Assembly (NCBI GenBank): GCA_019746355.1
Contig: JAIESC010000028.1
Location: forward strand, 1-64,000
Source: Xanthobacteraceae bacterium
Lineage (GTDB): Bacteria > Pseudomonadota > Alphaproteobacteria > Rhizobiales > Xanthobacteraceae
Reading direction: 5' to 3'
DNA length: 64,000 nucleotides
Numbering within the stretch: the first letter of the stretch is position 1; every line of letters begins with the position of its first letter. The notes under the pieces are model-generated. The model did no database searches, was not told the DNA's origin, and saw only the letters and a program-made list of their open reading frames with translations. This document shows positions 51,147 to 59,273 of this stretch, in pieces. The translations under genes were made by a program, and so were the position numbers.

Positions 51147-52142
51147 TCATTTCACGTCCTTGGGCGCAGCCGCCCGCGCCAGGCGGTCGTTGATCGCTTC
51201 GCCCAGGCCGTCCATCGGCACCCGCATGACGGCGATGGCGGTGACGTCGGCGGAGTCGAGCGTGCGCAGATCGGAAAACAGGTTGGCCGCGGCCTCGACC
51301 AGGTCGCCCGCGGGCGAGAGGTTCAGCACCGACACCGCGCGCTCTGCGCCCGGCGGCAGGTTCGGCCCGAAGGCGAGCACCGCTTCGCCGGCATTGACGG
51401 ACGTGGCGTTGAGCCGGAGCTTTGCCCGCGGCGCGTAATGCGAGGCCATCATGCCGGGCGCTATCAGCACCTCGGGGTCCATGCCGGAAACCGGCACGTC
51501 CTCGAGATCAGTGCCAAGCACCACGCGGATGTCGTCGCGCGGCACCCCGCCGGGCCGCAAGAGCAGCGGCCGGTCGAGCAGCGCGACGATGGTCGACTCG
51601 ACGCCGACATGGGTCGGCCCGCCGTCGATGATGAGATCGATGCGGCCGCCGAGGTCGTCGAGCACGTGCCGCGCGGTGGTCGGCGAAACGTGGCCCGAGC
51701 GGTTGGCAGACGGCGCGACCACCGGGCGGCCGAGCTTGCGGATGATGTCGCGTGCGACCTCGTGGCTCGGCACCCGCACGGCGATGCTGTCGAGGCCCGC
51801 GGTTGCAAGCTCCGCCACCGCGCAGCCGGCGCGCTTCTTCAGAACCAGCGTCAGCGGCCCCGGCCAGAATTTCGCGGCCAGGCGTCTCGCCGCCTGATCG
51901 AACACCGCAAGCCGTTCGGCGGCGAGCAGATCGGGAACGTGGGCAATGAGCGGGTTGAACGACGGCCGGCCTTTCGCTTCGTAGAGCTTGGCCACCGCGG
52001 TGGCGTTGGTGGCGTCGGCTCCAAGGCCGTAGACCGTCTCGGTCGGAAACGCGACCAGCCCGCCGGCGCCGAGACACGTCGCCGCGTCGGTCGCGGCTCC
52101 GACCTGCGAAGGGATGAGGCGCGTGGAAATGTTGCCGGTCAT
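51147..52142 (-). CDS. tsaC: threonylcarbamoyl-AMP synthase (Sua5/TsaC)
   Basis: A 331-residue enzyme making threonylcarbamoyl-adenylate for the t6A modification at position 37 of tRNAs reading ANN codons. The YrdC core carries GGLVAFPTETVYGLG, KLYEAKGRPSFNPL, KFWPGPLTLVL and PSANRSGHVSPT, and a C-terminal Sua5 domain follows (LIAPGMMASHYAPRA). The two-domain length marks the Sua5 form. ATG 52142 overlaps the MmgE/PrpD gene stop (ATGA). Confidence 0.93.
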   Translation of the reverse strand: MTGNISTRLIPSQVGAATDAATCLGAGGLVAFPTETVYGLGADATNATAVAKLYEAKGRPSFNPLIAHVPDLLAAERLAVFDQAARRLAAKFWPGPLTLVLKKRAGCAVAELATAGLDSIAVRVPSHEVARDIIRKLGRPVVAPSANRSGHVSPTTARHVLDDLGGRIDLIIDGGPTHVGVESTIVALLDRPLLLRPGGVPRDDIRVVLGTDLEDVPVSGMDPEVLIAPGMMASHYAPRAKLRLNATSVNAGEAVLAFGPNLPPGAERAVSVLNLSPAGDLVEAAANLFSDLRTLDSADVTAIAVMRVPMDGLGEAINDRLARAAAPKDVK

Positions 52143-53560
52143 TTGGCCTTGGCCCGTTTCAGCGGTTTGCGCCGGGCTGCGACCTGTTTGCCTGTGCTCT
52201 TCTTCGCGGCATCCACCTTGACCCAATCGAGGCTCTTTTCATCCTCGAGACCCTGCAATCGCTCGAACAGCCGCGCCGTCGCTTTGCCGTCGCAATGGCG
52301 CGTCAGCAGCAGGAATTTCTCGCGCATTTCGGCGCGGCTGAGCGGCTGTTCGGGCGTGCCCTTGAAGCTGTCGACGCGCCTGGTCAATAAGCGGCCGTCG
52401 TTCAGCGTCACCGAGACGGTGGAGGCGATGGTATGGCCGTGCCTGGCTTCCTCCGACACGGTGATGGTGACGCGGCTGGCGAGATCGCGGATCGCCTTGT
52501 CATTAAAGGTCTTGAGATTGAACGACGCCGGGTCGCGCGCATCGTGATGGTGCGCGAGCGCGACGCAAAACGGCAGCGAGTATTGCGCCATCATCAGGTC
52601 GGCGGGCGAAGGGATGTTGTTCACCGTCGCCATCTTCTGGTTGCCGGCGACGGCAATCGACGCAACGTCGCCCGCTGCATAGCCGTGCTCGCGCTTCAGA
52701 TCCTCGATCGCCTGCACCGAAGTGTGCGAGGTGATGTGCACCGGAAAGCGCTTGAGCATGATGCGCAGGCTCGCCCACTCGCTGCCGAGCCCGCGGGTGA
52801 GCGCGAGAGCGTCATGCTCCCCGCAATAGACGTTGAGAAAGCCGAACGGCCCTTCCAGCACGCTGCCCGGCCCGGTGAAGCCCTGTTCGGCGAGATGCGC
52901 CGCCAAGATGCCGGCCTCCGCGGCGCGGCCGAGGTGCAGCCGCTTGACCATCGCGCCGCTGCCGGCCTTGGCAAACTCCAAAAGTCCCGCCGAGGTTGAG
53001 CCGGCGATGCCGAGCGCGTTCTGCATGGTCGGCGGGTCGAATTTCAGAAGCCGGCCCACGGCCGCGGCCGAGCCGAACGGGCCGGTGGTGCCCGGCGCGT
53101 GAAAGCCGCGACCCTCGTTGTTGTGTTTGGTCGCACGGCCGACCCGGATCATCAGCTCCGAGCCCGCGACCACCGCCTCGATCAGCGCCCGCCCGCCGAT
53201 GCCGCGCTCCTGCGCCACCGCCAGCGCCGGCATCGCCATGGTCGCGCCCGGGTGTACGCCGGTGTTGGGCCAGGTCAGGTTGTCCATCTCGAAGGCGTGG
53301 GCGAGGGCGCCGTTGGCAAAGGCCGCCATCGGGGCCTGCAGGCGCGCCCCGCCCGGGGCGAACACGCATGCCTTTCCGCCCGCGCCGCGCTTGCCGGCGT
53401 AGGCGAGGATCATCCGGCTCCACGGCAGATGCGCGCCGAAGGCGATGGCCGCGATGGTGTCGGCGATGGTATCCTTGGCGCGCTCAATGACCGGCGCGGG
53501 GATGTCAATATAGCGCACCCCGGCCGCATATTGCGCCAGTTGGTAGGTCTCGTTTGCCAT
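52139..53560 (-). CDS. MmgE/PrpD family protein
   Basis: A 473-residue member of the 2-methylcitrate dehydratase-like family. Recognisable blocks are AYAGKRGAGGKACVFAPG, FANGALAHAFEMDNL, HPGATMAMPALAVAQERG and ALGIAGSTSAGLLEF. Members dehydrate or isomerise carboxylic acids such as 2-methylcitrate or act on cis-aconitate. The C-terminal about 30 residues are Lys/Arg-rich. No prp genes are nearby, so the substrate is not known. Start ATG 53560 has a G-rich ribosome site. Coupled to tsaC. Confidence 0.85.
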   Translation of the reverse strand: MANETYQLAQYAAGVRYIDIPAPVIERAKDTIADTIAAIAFGAHLPWSRMILAYAGKRGAGGKACVFAPGGARLQAPMAAFANGALAHAFEMDNLTWPNTGVHPGATMAMPALAVAQERGIGGRALIEAVVAGSELMIRVGRATKHNNEGRGFHAPGTTGPFGSAAAVGRLLKFDPPTMQNALGIAGSTSAGLLEFAKAGSGAMVKRLHLGRAAEAGILAAHLAEQGFTGPGSVLEGPFGFLNVYCGEHDALALTRGLGSEWASLRIMLKRFPVHITSHTSVQAIEDLKREHGYAAGDVASIAVAGNQKMATVNNIPSPADLMMAQYSLPFCVALAHHHDARDPASFNLKTFNDKAIRDLASRVTITVSEEARHGHTIASTVSVTLNDGRLLTRRVDSFKGTPEQPLSRAEMREKFLLLTRHCDGKATARLFERLQGLEDEKSLDWVKVDAAKKSTGKQVAARRKPLKRAKAK

Positions 53561-53674
53561 CCCCGCCCAATCTCGCCGGCCCTGAAAAAGCGGGTTCCGG
53601 CACCCCTCTATAGCCAATAAATCCCTGTGCTTGCGAGGGGATGGAGCCGTCGCTATAAGACCGCCCTTCTAGGT

Positions 53675-53751
<77 letters not shown>

Positions 53752-54325
53752 GAATTCAGTCCTTCCCGGGGACGGCGGTTTCCTCCCATTATTTCAATAA
53801 GTTGTCTCGCGCGGCGAGCGCGGACAGGAGCTGTTTAGGAGCAAAGCCGGTTCAAGGGGCAAGCCGGGCAAGCTCCTGCGGCGCATCCTGGAATGCGAAC
53901 GGATTGAGGAATTGCCGCTCCCACATCAGATTGCGACAACTCAGGTCTTAGTGCTCTATTTATAGAACGGAATCGTTCAAGCGCAGCATGCGATGAGGAT
54001 GGGGTGTATGGCCGACGGCCAAATCGCCACCCGGGCTCCCCTTGTGTCGCGTGGCCTCAATCCATGACACAACCGATACAGCTTGCTCGCCTGTCCAATG
54101 CATGCCGGAGAGCGAGGGATCGCAAGGCCGTCGAGAAAGCCGGCGTGCCGTTTAAACGACAGCGGGTCGCGCCAGCAACAGCAAGAAGAAGTAGGCCCGC
54201 GGGATTGTCTTGCACGCGAGTTCAGAGGGTTTACGGCCTCCCTCGGAAACGCGGGAGGCCCTCGTCGTATTTGAATCGAGGCGACAATCGAGCATGCTGA
54301 CGGCGGAATTCCAGGACATCGGCCG
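53752..54325. other. gene-poor stretch after tRNA-Pro
   Basis: About 570 bases between the tRNA and tenA show no frame with recognisable motifs. A leftward open frame near 53977-54354 has biased residues (many Pro, Arg, Cys) and a short run LIFE-like hydrophobic segment is absent, so it is not called. No integrase, terminal repeat or repeated tRNA 3' end is seen. Confidence 0.5.
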
Positions 54326-55012
54326 ATGAGCTTCTTCGAACGCCTGAAAGCCAAGGCTGCCGCCGAGTGGCGCGCCTACACCGAGCACGCCTTCACCGCG
54401 GGCTTGGCGGACGGCACCTTGCCCGGGCAAGCCTTCCGCACCTACCTCGTGCAGGACTACCTGTTCCTGATCGACTTTGCCCGCGCCTATGCGCTCGCCG
54501 TCTACAAATCACCGCAACTCGCCGACATGCGCGAAGCGTCCGCCGGCCTGTCGGCGATCCTCGACGTCGAGATGAACCTGCATGTGAAGCTTTGCGCCGA
54601 CTGGGGCCTGTCGCCGGCCGACCTCGAACAGGCACCGGCCGCGCCGGAAACGCTGGCCTATACGCGCTACGTCCTCGACGCCGGGATGCGCGGCGATCTC
54701 CTGACGCTGAAGGTCGCGCTCGCGCCATGCGTGATCGGCTACGCGCAGATCGCGACACGGCTCGCCACGCAGCCCGGCGCGTGTGCCGCGACCAATCGCT
54801 ACAGTGTCTGGATCAACGAATATGCCGGTGCGGCGTACCAGGAGGTCGCAGCCGCGGCGCGGGCGCACATGGATCGTCTGGCCGATCGCTACGCCACGCC
54901 CGCGCGCGAGACCGAGCTGATCACGGTGTTCAAGGAAGCGACCCGGCTGGAGGCCGAATTCTGGGAGATGGGCTGGCGCGCGGGACAAAGCACTCCGGTC
55001 CCCGGCCGATAA
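54326..55012 (+). CDS. tenA: TenA-family thiaminase II/aminopyrimidine hydrolase
   Basis: A 228-residue helical enzyme. Landmarks are YLVQDYLFLIDFARAYALA with the conserved Asp, APCVIGYAQIA with the nucleophile-type cysteine, and EAEFWEMGW with the C-terminal Glu, as in TenA proteins that hydrolyse aminopyrimidines for thiamine salvage. No thi genes or obvious TPP riboswitch lie nearby. Relatives without thiamine context may have other pyrimidine substrates. ATG 54326 follows GGCCG, a weak ribosome site. Confidence 0.85.
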   Translation: MSFFERLKAKAAAEWRAYTEHAFTAGLADGTLPGQAFRTYLVQDYLFLIDFARAYALAVYKSPQLADMREASAGLSAILDVEMNLHVKLCADWGLSPADLEQAPAAPETLAYTRYVLDAGMRGDLLTLKVALAPCVIGYAQIATRLATQPGACAATNRYSVWINEYAGAAYQEVAAAARAHMDRLADRYATPARETELITVFKEATRLEAEFWEMGWRAGQSTPVPGR

Positions 55013-55166
55013 TGCTCCGCCGAGGTCTTGGGCTTCGAGCCGGGCGAAGTTGTCCGGGCGATGGGCGGGTTAAAGCGCTGACAATCTGTTCACCGCTCGG
55101 TTATTCTAACCCGCAAGTCGCACAGGCCGGGGAGGGCCCGCATGAGGGCCGCTGCTTGTTCTCCAG

Positions 55167-56147
55167 CTACTGCGGCTCAATCCCTGCGGCCTTCACCACC
55201 TTGGCCCACTTCTCCGTGGCCCTGGCGATCAGCTCGGTCATCTCCGCGGGCGTCGCACGGATCGGTATGCCGCCGATGTCGGCGGCGCGCTTGAGCAGGG
55301 CCGCATCCCGAAGGCCCGCGTTGATCTCGCGGTTGAGACGCTCGACGATCTCGGGCGGCGTGCCCCTCGGCGCGCCGACCCCGTTCCACGACGTGACCTC
55401 GTAGCCCGGCGTGAGCTCGCTCATCGTCGGCACGTCGGGAAGCGTGGGCGTCCGCGCGCGCGACAGGACGGCGAGCGCGCGCAGCGCGCCGCTCCTGATG
55501 TGCGGCAGCGCATTCGGCAGCGCGTCGACACCGGCCTCAATCTGGCCCGGGATCATGGCGGCCAGCATCGGCGCGCCGCCGGTGTAAGGCACGTGCTGGA
55601 ACTCGATGCCGGTCGAACTCTTGAGCAGCTCGATCGACAGGTGGCTGATGGTGCGCACGCCGAACGAGCCCATGTTGATCTTGCCCGGATTGGCTTTGGC
55701 ATAGGCAATGAACTCGGCGAAGTTTTTCGCCGGCACCTGCGGGTGCATCACCAGCACCAGCGGCAATTCGAACAGGCCGGCGACGGCGACAATGTCGCGC
55801 TGGAAGTCGAACGGCAGCGATTTGTAGAGCGACGGATTGATGGAGTGAGTGGAGACCGTATAGAGCAGCGTGTAGCCATCGGGCGGCGCGTTCACCACCA
55901 GCTGGGTCGCGATGTTGGTGCCGCCGCCGGGCTTGTTCTCGACGACGAACGATTGGCCGGTGCGCTCGCTGAGCCACTGGCACATGAGGCGGCCGACGAT
56001 GTCGGTGCTGCCGCCGGCGTTGAAGGGTATGACCAGTCGCACCGGCCGGGACGGATAGGCCTGCGCGAGTGCGGGACGGGACAGAATGGAGCCCGCCGCT
56101 GCAAGTCCGGTAACACGAAGGAAGTCGCGACGCGGAAGGTTTTTCAT
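55167..56147 (-). CDS. Bug-family receptor with twin-arginine signal
   Basis: A 326-residue receptor with a Tat-type signal: LPRRDFLRVTGLAAAG, then LSRPALA before QAYPS. The Bug core has AYPSRPVRLVIPFNAGGSTD, PPDGYTLLYTV, VPYTGGAPMLAAMIPG and DVPTMSEL. The other three Bug receptors in the window use Sec-type signals, so this one may be exported folded. GTG 56153 two codons upstream is possible. It is an orphan without permease genes. Confidence 0.88.
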   Translation of the reverse strand: MKNLPRRDFLRVTGLAAAGSILSRPALAQAYPSRPVRLVIPFNAGGSTDIVGRLMCQWLSERTGQSFVVENKPGGGTNIATQLVVNAPPDGYTLLYTVSTHSINPSLYKSLPFDFQRDIVAVAGLFELPLVLVMHPQVPAKNFAEFIAYAKANPGKINMGSFGVRTISHLSIELLKSSTGIEFQHVPYTGGAPMLAAMIPGQIEAGVDALPNALPHIRSGALRALAVLSRARTPTLPDVPTMSELTPGYEVTSWNGVGAPRGTPPEIVERLNREINAGLRDAALLKRAADIGGIPIRATPAEMTELIARATEKWAKVVKAAGIEPQ

Positions 56148-56399
56148 CGTCACCCCCGAATGACTCCGAACGCGCCTGCAACTATCCGCGCTTGATCCCC
56201 ATCCTGCAAGGCATCACCGCCATCGGTCATGAGCTGCGGGCATCAAAGTGTCGCAGGAACACCGCCCGGACGACTCCGTTCCCTGTCGTTCCGGGGCGAA
56301 GTCACCGCAACGGCGCGGAAAGCGAGCCGTCAGGAGCGCGATCGGCTCCTACCGGCGGAACCGGCCAGCCGATAACATGGCCTCAAGCATTTTCGTCCG

Positions 56400-57093
56400 A
56401 TGAGCCGACAGCGCGTCCGTGTCAGCATTCCGGTTTTTCCCGAATGCGATCCGTCGATCGTCTATGGCGTGTTCGACACGCTGTGGGCGGCCGGCCGCGA
56501 GTGGCAGCACCTGAAGGGCGGCACGCCGGACGGCCTGTTCGAATGCTCGCTGATCGGCACCGACACCAAGCCGCTGAAGCTCATCACCGGCGTCAGCATC
56601 CTGCCGCAGGAGACGGTCGAAACCGCCCGGACCACCGACGTGATGTTCGTGCGCAACGTCATGATCGGTCCATCGCAGTCGCCGCGCGAGCTCGACCGGG
56701 GCCTGGTCGCGTGGATCAGGCGGATGCACGGGCAGGGGGCGCATGTCTACGCGGCCTGCGGCGGATCGATCGTGCGCGCGGAGGCGGGACTGGATCGCCA
56801 AGCATTACGACCGCCGGCACATCATCGCCGAACCGGTGCAGGAGTCCGGACTGCCGAAGCGGAGCTTCGACCGGCGCTTTCGCGCCGCGACCGGCTATTC
56901 GCCGCTGGCCTATGTGCAGAAGCTTCGCGTCGAGGAGGCAAAGCAGCGCCTCGAGACCGGAGGCTGGGCAACGGACCGGATCGCCCGCGAGGTCGGCTAC
57001 GAGGACGAAGCCTCGTTCCGCCGGCTGTTCCGCAAGCTCGCCGGCATGACGCCCGGCGAATACCGGCGCAACTTCAAGCCGCCGCGGTTTTGA
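56400..57093 (+). pseudogene. GlxA-type regulator (DJ-1/PfpI + AraC) broken by deletion
   Basis: The first part (56400 to about 56790) is the start of a DJ-1/PfpI-like domain (VRVSIPVFPECDPSIVYGVF, HVYAACGGSIVRAEAG). Directly after it, in another frame, comes an AraC-type DNA-binding domain to the TGA at 57093: DWIAKHYDRRHIIAEPVQES, FRAATGYSPLAYVQKLRVEE and EVGYEDEASFRRLFRKLAGM. GlxA-type regulators have about 90 more residues between these parts. So a deletion joined the two halves out of frame at about 56790-56800, and no full regulator can be made. An intact AraC part might be translated from an internal start. Confidence 0.8.
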
Positions 57094-57134
57094 ACGGGAG
57101 GGCGGCGGCTTTTGCGCCGCCGCCGAGCTCAGCT

Positions 57135-57353
57135 TCACCACAGCACGGGTGCAAGGCCGATCCAACCGGGCAACAGCATCAGATTGCCACCCCCGCTCTG
57201 GCCGTGGTCCGCCGGCGTGTGACTTGGGGCGGTCGTTGCGGCAATCGCCGCGAATGCAATCAGAAGCACAACCAGGCTGGCCGCGAGGCGACGGCAAATC
57301 GGTGCGCTCAGGAATGAGCGCAGTCCTCGAATCTTCATAACGAAGGTATTCAT
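57135..57353 (-). CDS. small membrane or secreted protein (72 residues)
   Basis: An N-terminal hydrophobic segment (LAASLVVLLIAFAAIAATTA) after a basic start, then a Gly/His-rich tail (HTPADHGQSGGGNLMLLPG). ATG 57353 has GGAG 6 bases upstream. No family recognised. The sequence could be a short membrane protein or a secreted peptide. Confidence 0.4.
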   Translation of the reverse strand: MNTFVMKIRGLRSFLSAPICRRLAASLVVLLIAFAAIAATTAPSHTPADHGQSGGGNLMLLPGWIGLAPVLW

Positions 57354-57549
57354 CGGGCGCTCCATTCGGTCGCCCCCAAAATCCGATAACCCCACTTCCC
57401 ATCATGCGCCTGCCGGCGACAGACTGAAGTGCGGGAAGTCACACAACCGATTTCGAACAGGACAATTCCAGCGGGCGCTGCGAGCGCGTGATCGACGAAA
57501 AGCGCCGGCGTTGCGCTGACGCGCTGTCTGGTGGTGTCAGAGGCTTTCG

Positions 57550-57825
57550 TTAGCGGCCAAGCGGATGATAGCCGCTGCGCCCGAGCGGATGGTAGCCCCG
57601 CTGCGCCGGTTCAAAGGTCGTCGTCTCGTGGGTGGTCTCTTGGGGGCCGGTCCCCGTGTACAGATAGTCGGTCCGCTCGGTGCCGCGCTGGGTCGTCGTC
57701 GTGATCGAAGAGACGCGGCCCTGCGGGTCGCGCTGAACGTCCGTGGTGGAGGTGGTGGTTGATTGGGCCGACGCGGCGATGGTGCCGGTGATCGAGATCA
57801 GCAGGCACGCCGTCAGTGTTTTCAT
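57550..57825 (-). CDS. small secreted Thr/Ser-rich protein
   Basis: A 91-residue protein with a signal peptide (KTLTACLLISITGTIAASA, cut before QSTTT). The mature part is rich in Thr, Ser and Arg, has STTDVQRDPQGRVSS, and ends with the short duplication GYHPLGR-S-GYHPLGR. ATG 57825 has GAGGAG 7 bases upstream. No family is recognised. Confidence 0.55.
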   Translation of the reverse strand: MKTLTACLLISITGTIAASAQSTTTSTTDVQRDPQGRVSSITTTTQRGTERTDYLYTGTGPQETTHETTTFEPAQRGYHPLGRSGYHPLGR

Positions 57826-58291
57826 GTTCAAGCTCCTCGAAGCTTTGTCGTCCCGCCAACCTCCTGGCTCAACACGGCCGTGTGGACGTCGTTCCGTGCG
57901 GAACGCGAATCGCGATGCGACCAGTCCCGCAGTCAGGGACGTGTGCAGCGCCGCTCGCAGCGCTTTGAGTCCGTTACCGAGATGTTAACGGCGGCAAAAA
58001 CAATCTCCGGGGCTCCGCCGCGAGAATCGCCGTACCTGCGCGCCGCCGAGGGGAGCAATCGCGACCCGAGGGGCCGGCGCGCCACCAACAAGTGCTCGCG
58101 CTGGCCGCTCGCTTTGCTCGCCAGCGCGAACGCATGCATGGACACCGCGATGACGAGGACGCTGGTTCTGGCCCTGCTGCTTGCGACGCTCGCGAACGCG
58201 CTTTGTCTGGTCGGCCGCTTCTAAAGGGCCGACGAAGTAACGGGCCTTGATAATCGGCTTCTGCCCCATTCCGCGCCCGGCCGTTTCCTGA
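57826..58291. other. gene-poor stretch with inverted repeat
   Basis: About 466 bases without a convincing gene. A hairpin-like repeat with arms TCGCGCTGGC and GCCAGCGCGA (58096-58105, 58120-58129) resembles the one at 48754-48816. A short hydrophobic frame (58138-58224, MTRTLVLALLLATLANAL) is not called for lack of other support. Confidence 0.5.
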
Positions 58292-58507
58292 TTTGGCGGC
58301 CTGATGGCCTATGGCATCGATCTCGCCGGGCTGTACAAGCGCGCGGCCGGATATGTCGATCGCATCCTCAAGGGCGAGAAGCCGGCTGACCTGCCGGTGC
58401 AGAGGCCGACCAAGTACGAGCTCACGGTCAATCTGAAGACCGCGAAGGCGCTGGGCGTGACGCTGCCGCCGGCCTTGCTCGCCCGCGCCGACGAGGTGAT
58501 CGAATGA
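58292..58507 (+). pseudogene. C-terminal fragment of ABC substrate-binding protein
   Basis: The first about 70 in-frame codons after a TGA read [20 protein letters not shown], then [20 protein letters not shown] and [19 protein letters not shown] before the stop, the C-terminal end of the ABC_sub_bind (TrpX-like) family. The first roughly 250 residues of such a protein are absent and no related sequence is seen upstream, so this is a remnant of a lost gene. Confidence 0.75.
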
Positions 58508-58685
58508 CACGGCGCAGTTCATGATGCACGGTGTGGCGCGGCGGCTAGATGGTCGAACAACGCGGCGGGAGCGCTCCTTTGCCGCAGTCCCTTCCGGCAA
58601 ATCCTGAATAATCTCGCGGCGCTCTGTCGGGGCGACAGAGGGCCTGCCATGGATAAAGACCTCACCCGCCGGCTGACGGCGGCCG

Positions 58686-58796
58686 ATGCGCGACAAGGCA
58701 TCCGAATGCCGCGACGTGGCGCGACGCGCAATCAACCCCGAGCATCGCGTCATGCTGGAAGGCATGGCGGAAACGTGGGAGCAACTGGCGGTCTGA
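58686..58796 (+). CDS. possible small protein or gene tail (36 residues)
   Basis: Reads DKASECRDVARRAINPEHRV then MLEGMAETWEQLAV. I recall this pattern (short helices ending WEQLA) from small hypothetical proteins of Bradyrhizobium, usually longer at the N-terminus. Here a TGA lies four codons upstream of ATG 58686, so it may be a gene remnant. Confidence 0.35.
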   Translation: MRDKASECRDVARRAINPEHRVMLEGMAETWEQLAV

Positions 58797-58966
58797 TGGC
58801 GGCTGAAGCTGCTTGCTGCAGACTGAGTCCTGTTTGCCACGACCGCGTGGAACCGAATCCGCCACCGGCGGTTACGCACCTTGGCGCATGATTTCGCTCT
58901 GATGGCTAGATCACTGCTACGCGCCGTCCGCGCGGCGCTTGCACGGCCTGGTGCTTGATATTGGGG

Positions 58967-59176
58967 ATGATGGAGACGCTCGCCGAATTGCAGCGGCTGC
59001 GGCAACAGCTTCGGTCAAGCATTGCGCGGCTGATGAACGAAGCTGAAAGCGAGCCCGCTTCGGCGGTGGCGCTGACCTACACCCGTCTCGCATCGGAATG
59101 CCAGAAGCTCGAGCGCGAGATCGAACTGTGCTCGAAGGCCATTCTCGACGAGCAGCCGCCCGAGGGGCTGGCTTGA
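58967..59176 (+). CDS. small coiled-coil protein (69 residues)
   Basis: Short helical protein (TLAELQRLRQQLRSSIARLM, then LASECQKLEREIELCSKAIL) with two cysteines. ATG 58967 is used, but a TTG upstream is in frame and the ribosome site is unclear. It lies 97 bases before the sensor kinase gene. Function unknown. Confidence 0.45.
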   Translation: MMETLAELQRLRQQLRSSIARLMNEAESEPASAVALTYTRLASECQKLEREIELCSKAILDEQPPEGLA

Positions 59177-59273
59177 ACGGGCGCGGAACATATCGGCCGG
59201 CTCAAGCGTTGCGGTGGGGGCGAGGGCCGCGCTTTGCCGCGGCGCGAGACAAGACCGCGGGTAGGGGGGCAGG

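Noticed and set aside
50965..51150. A small membrane protein gene between tsaC and the oxidase
   Set aside because: A hydrophobic stretch (AIIACWTVAGIVIFIV) is visible but it has no good start and runs into the repeat; at most a broken gene.
49419..52547. A 1042-codon open frame on the plus strand across the oxidase and tsaC genes
   Set aside because: It spans two well-supported minus-strand genes and the repeat between them, and its residues are compositionally biased.
58138..58224. A 28-codon hydrophobic frame as a small membrane protein or leader peptide
   Set aside because: No ribosome site or conserved neighbour, and it overlaps an inverted-repeat region.
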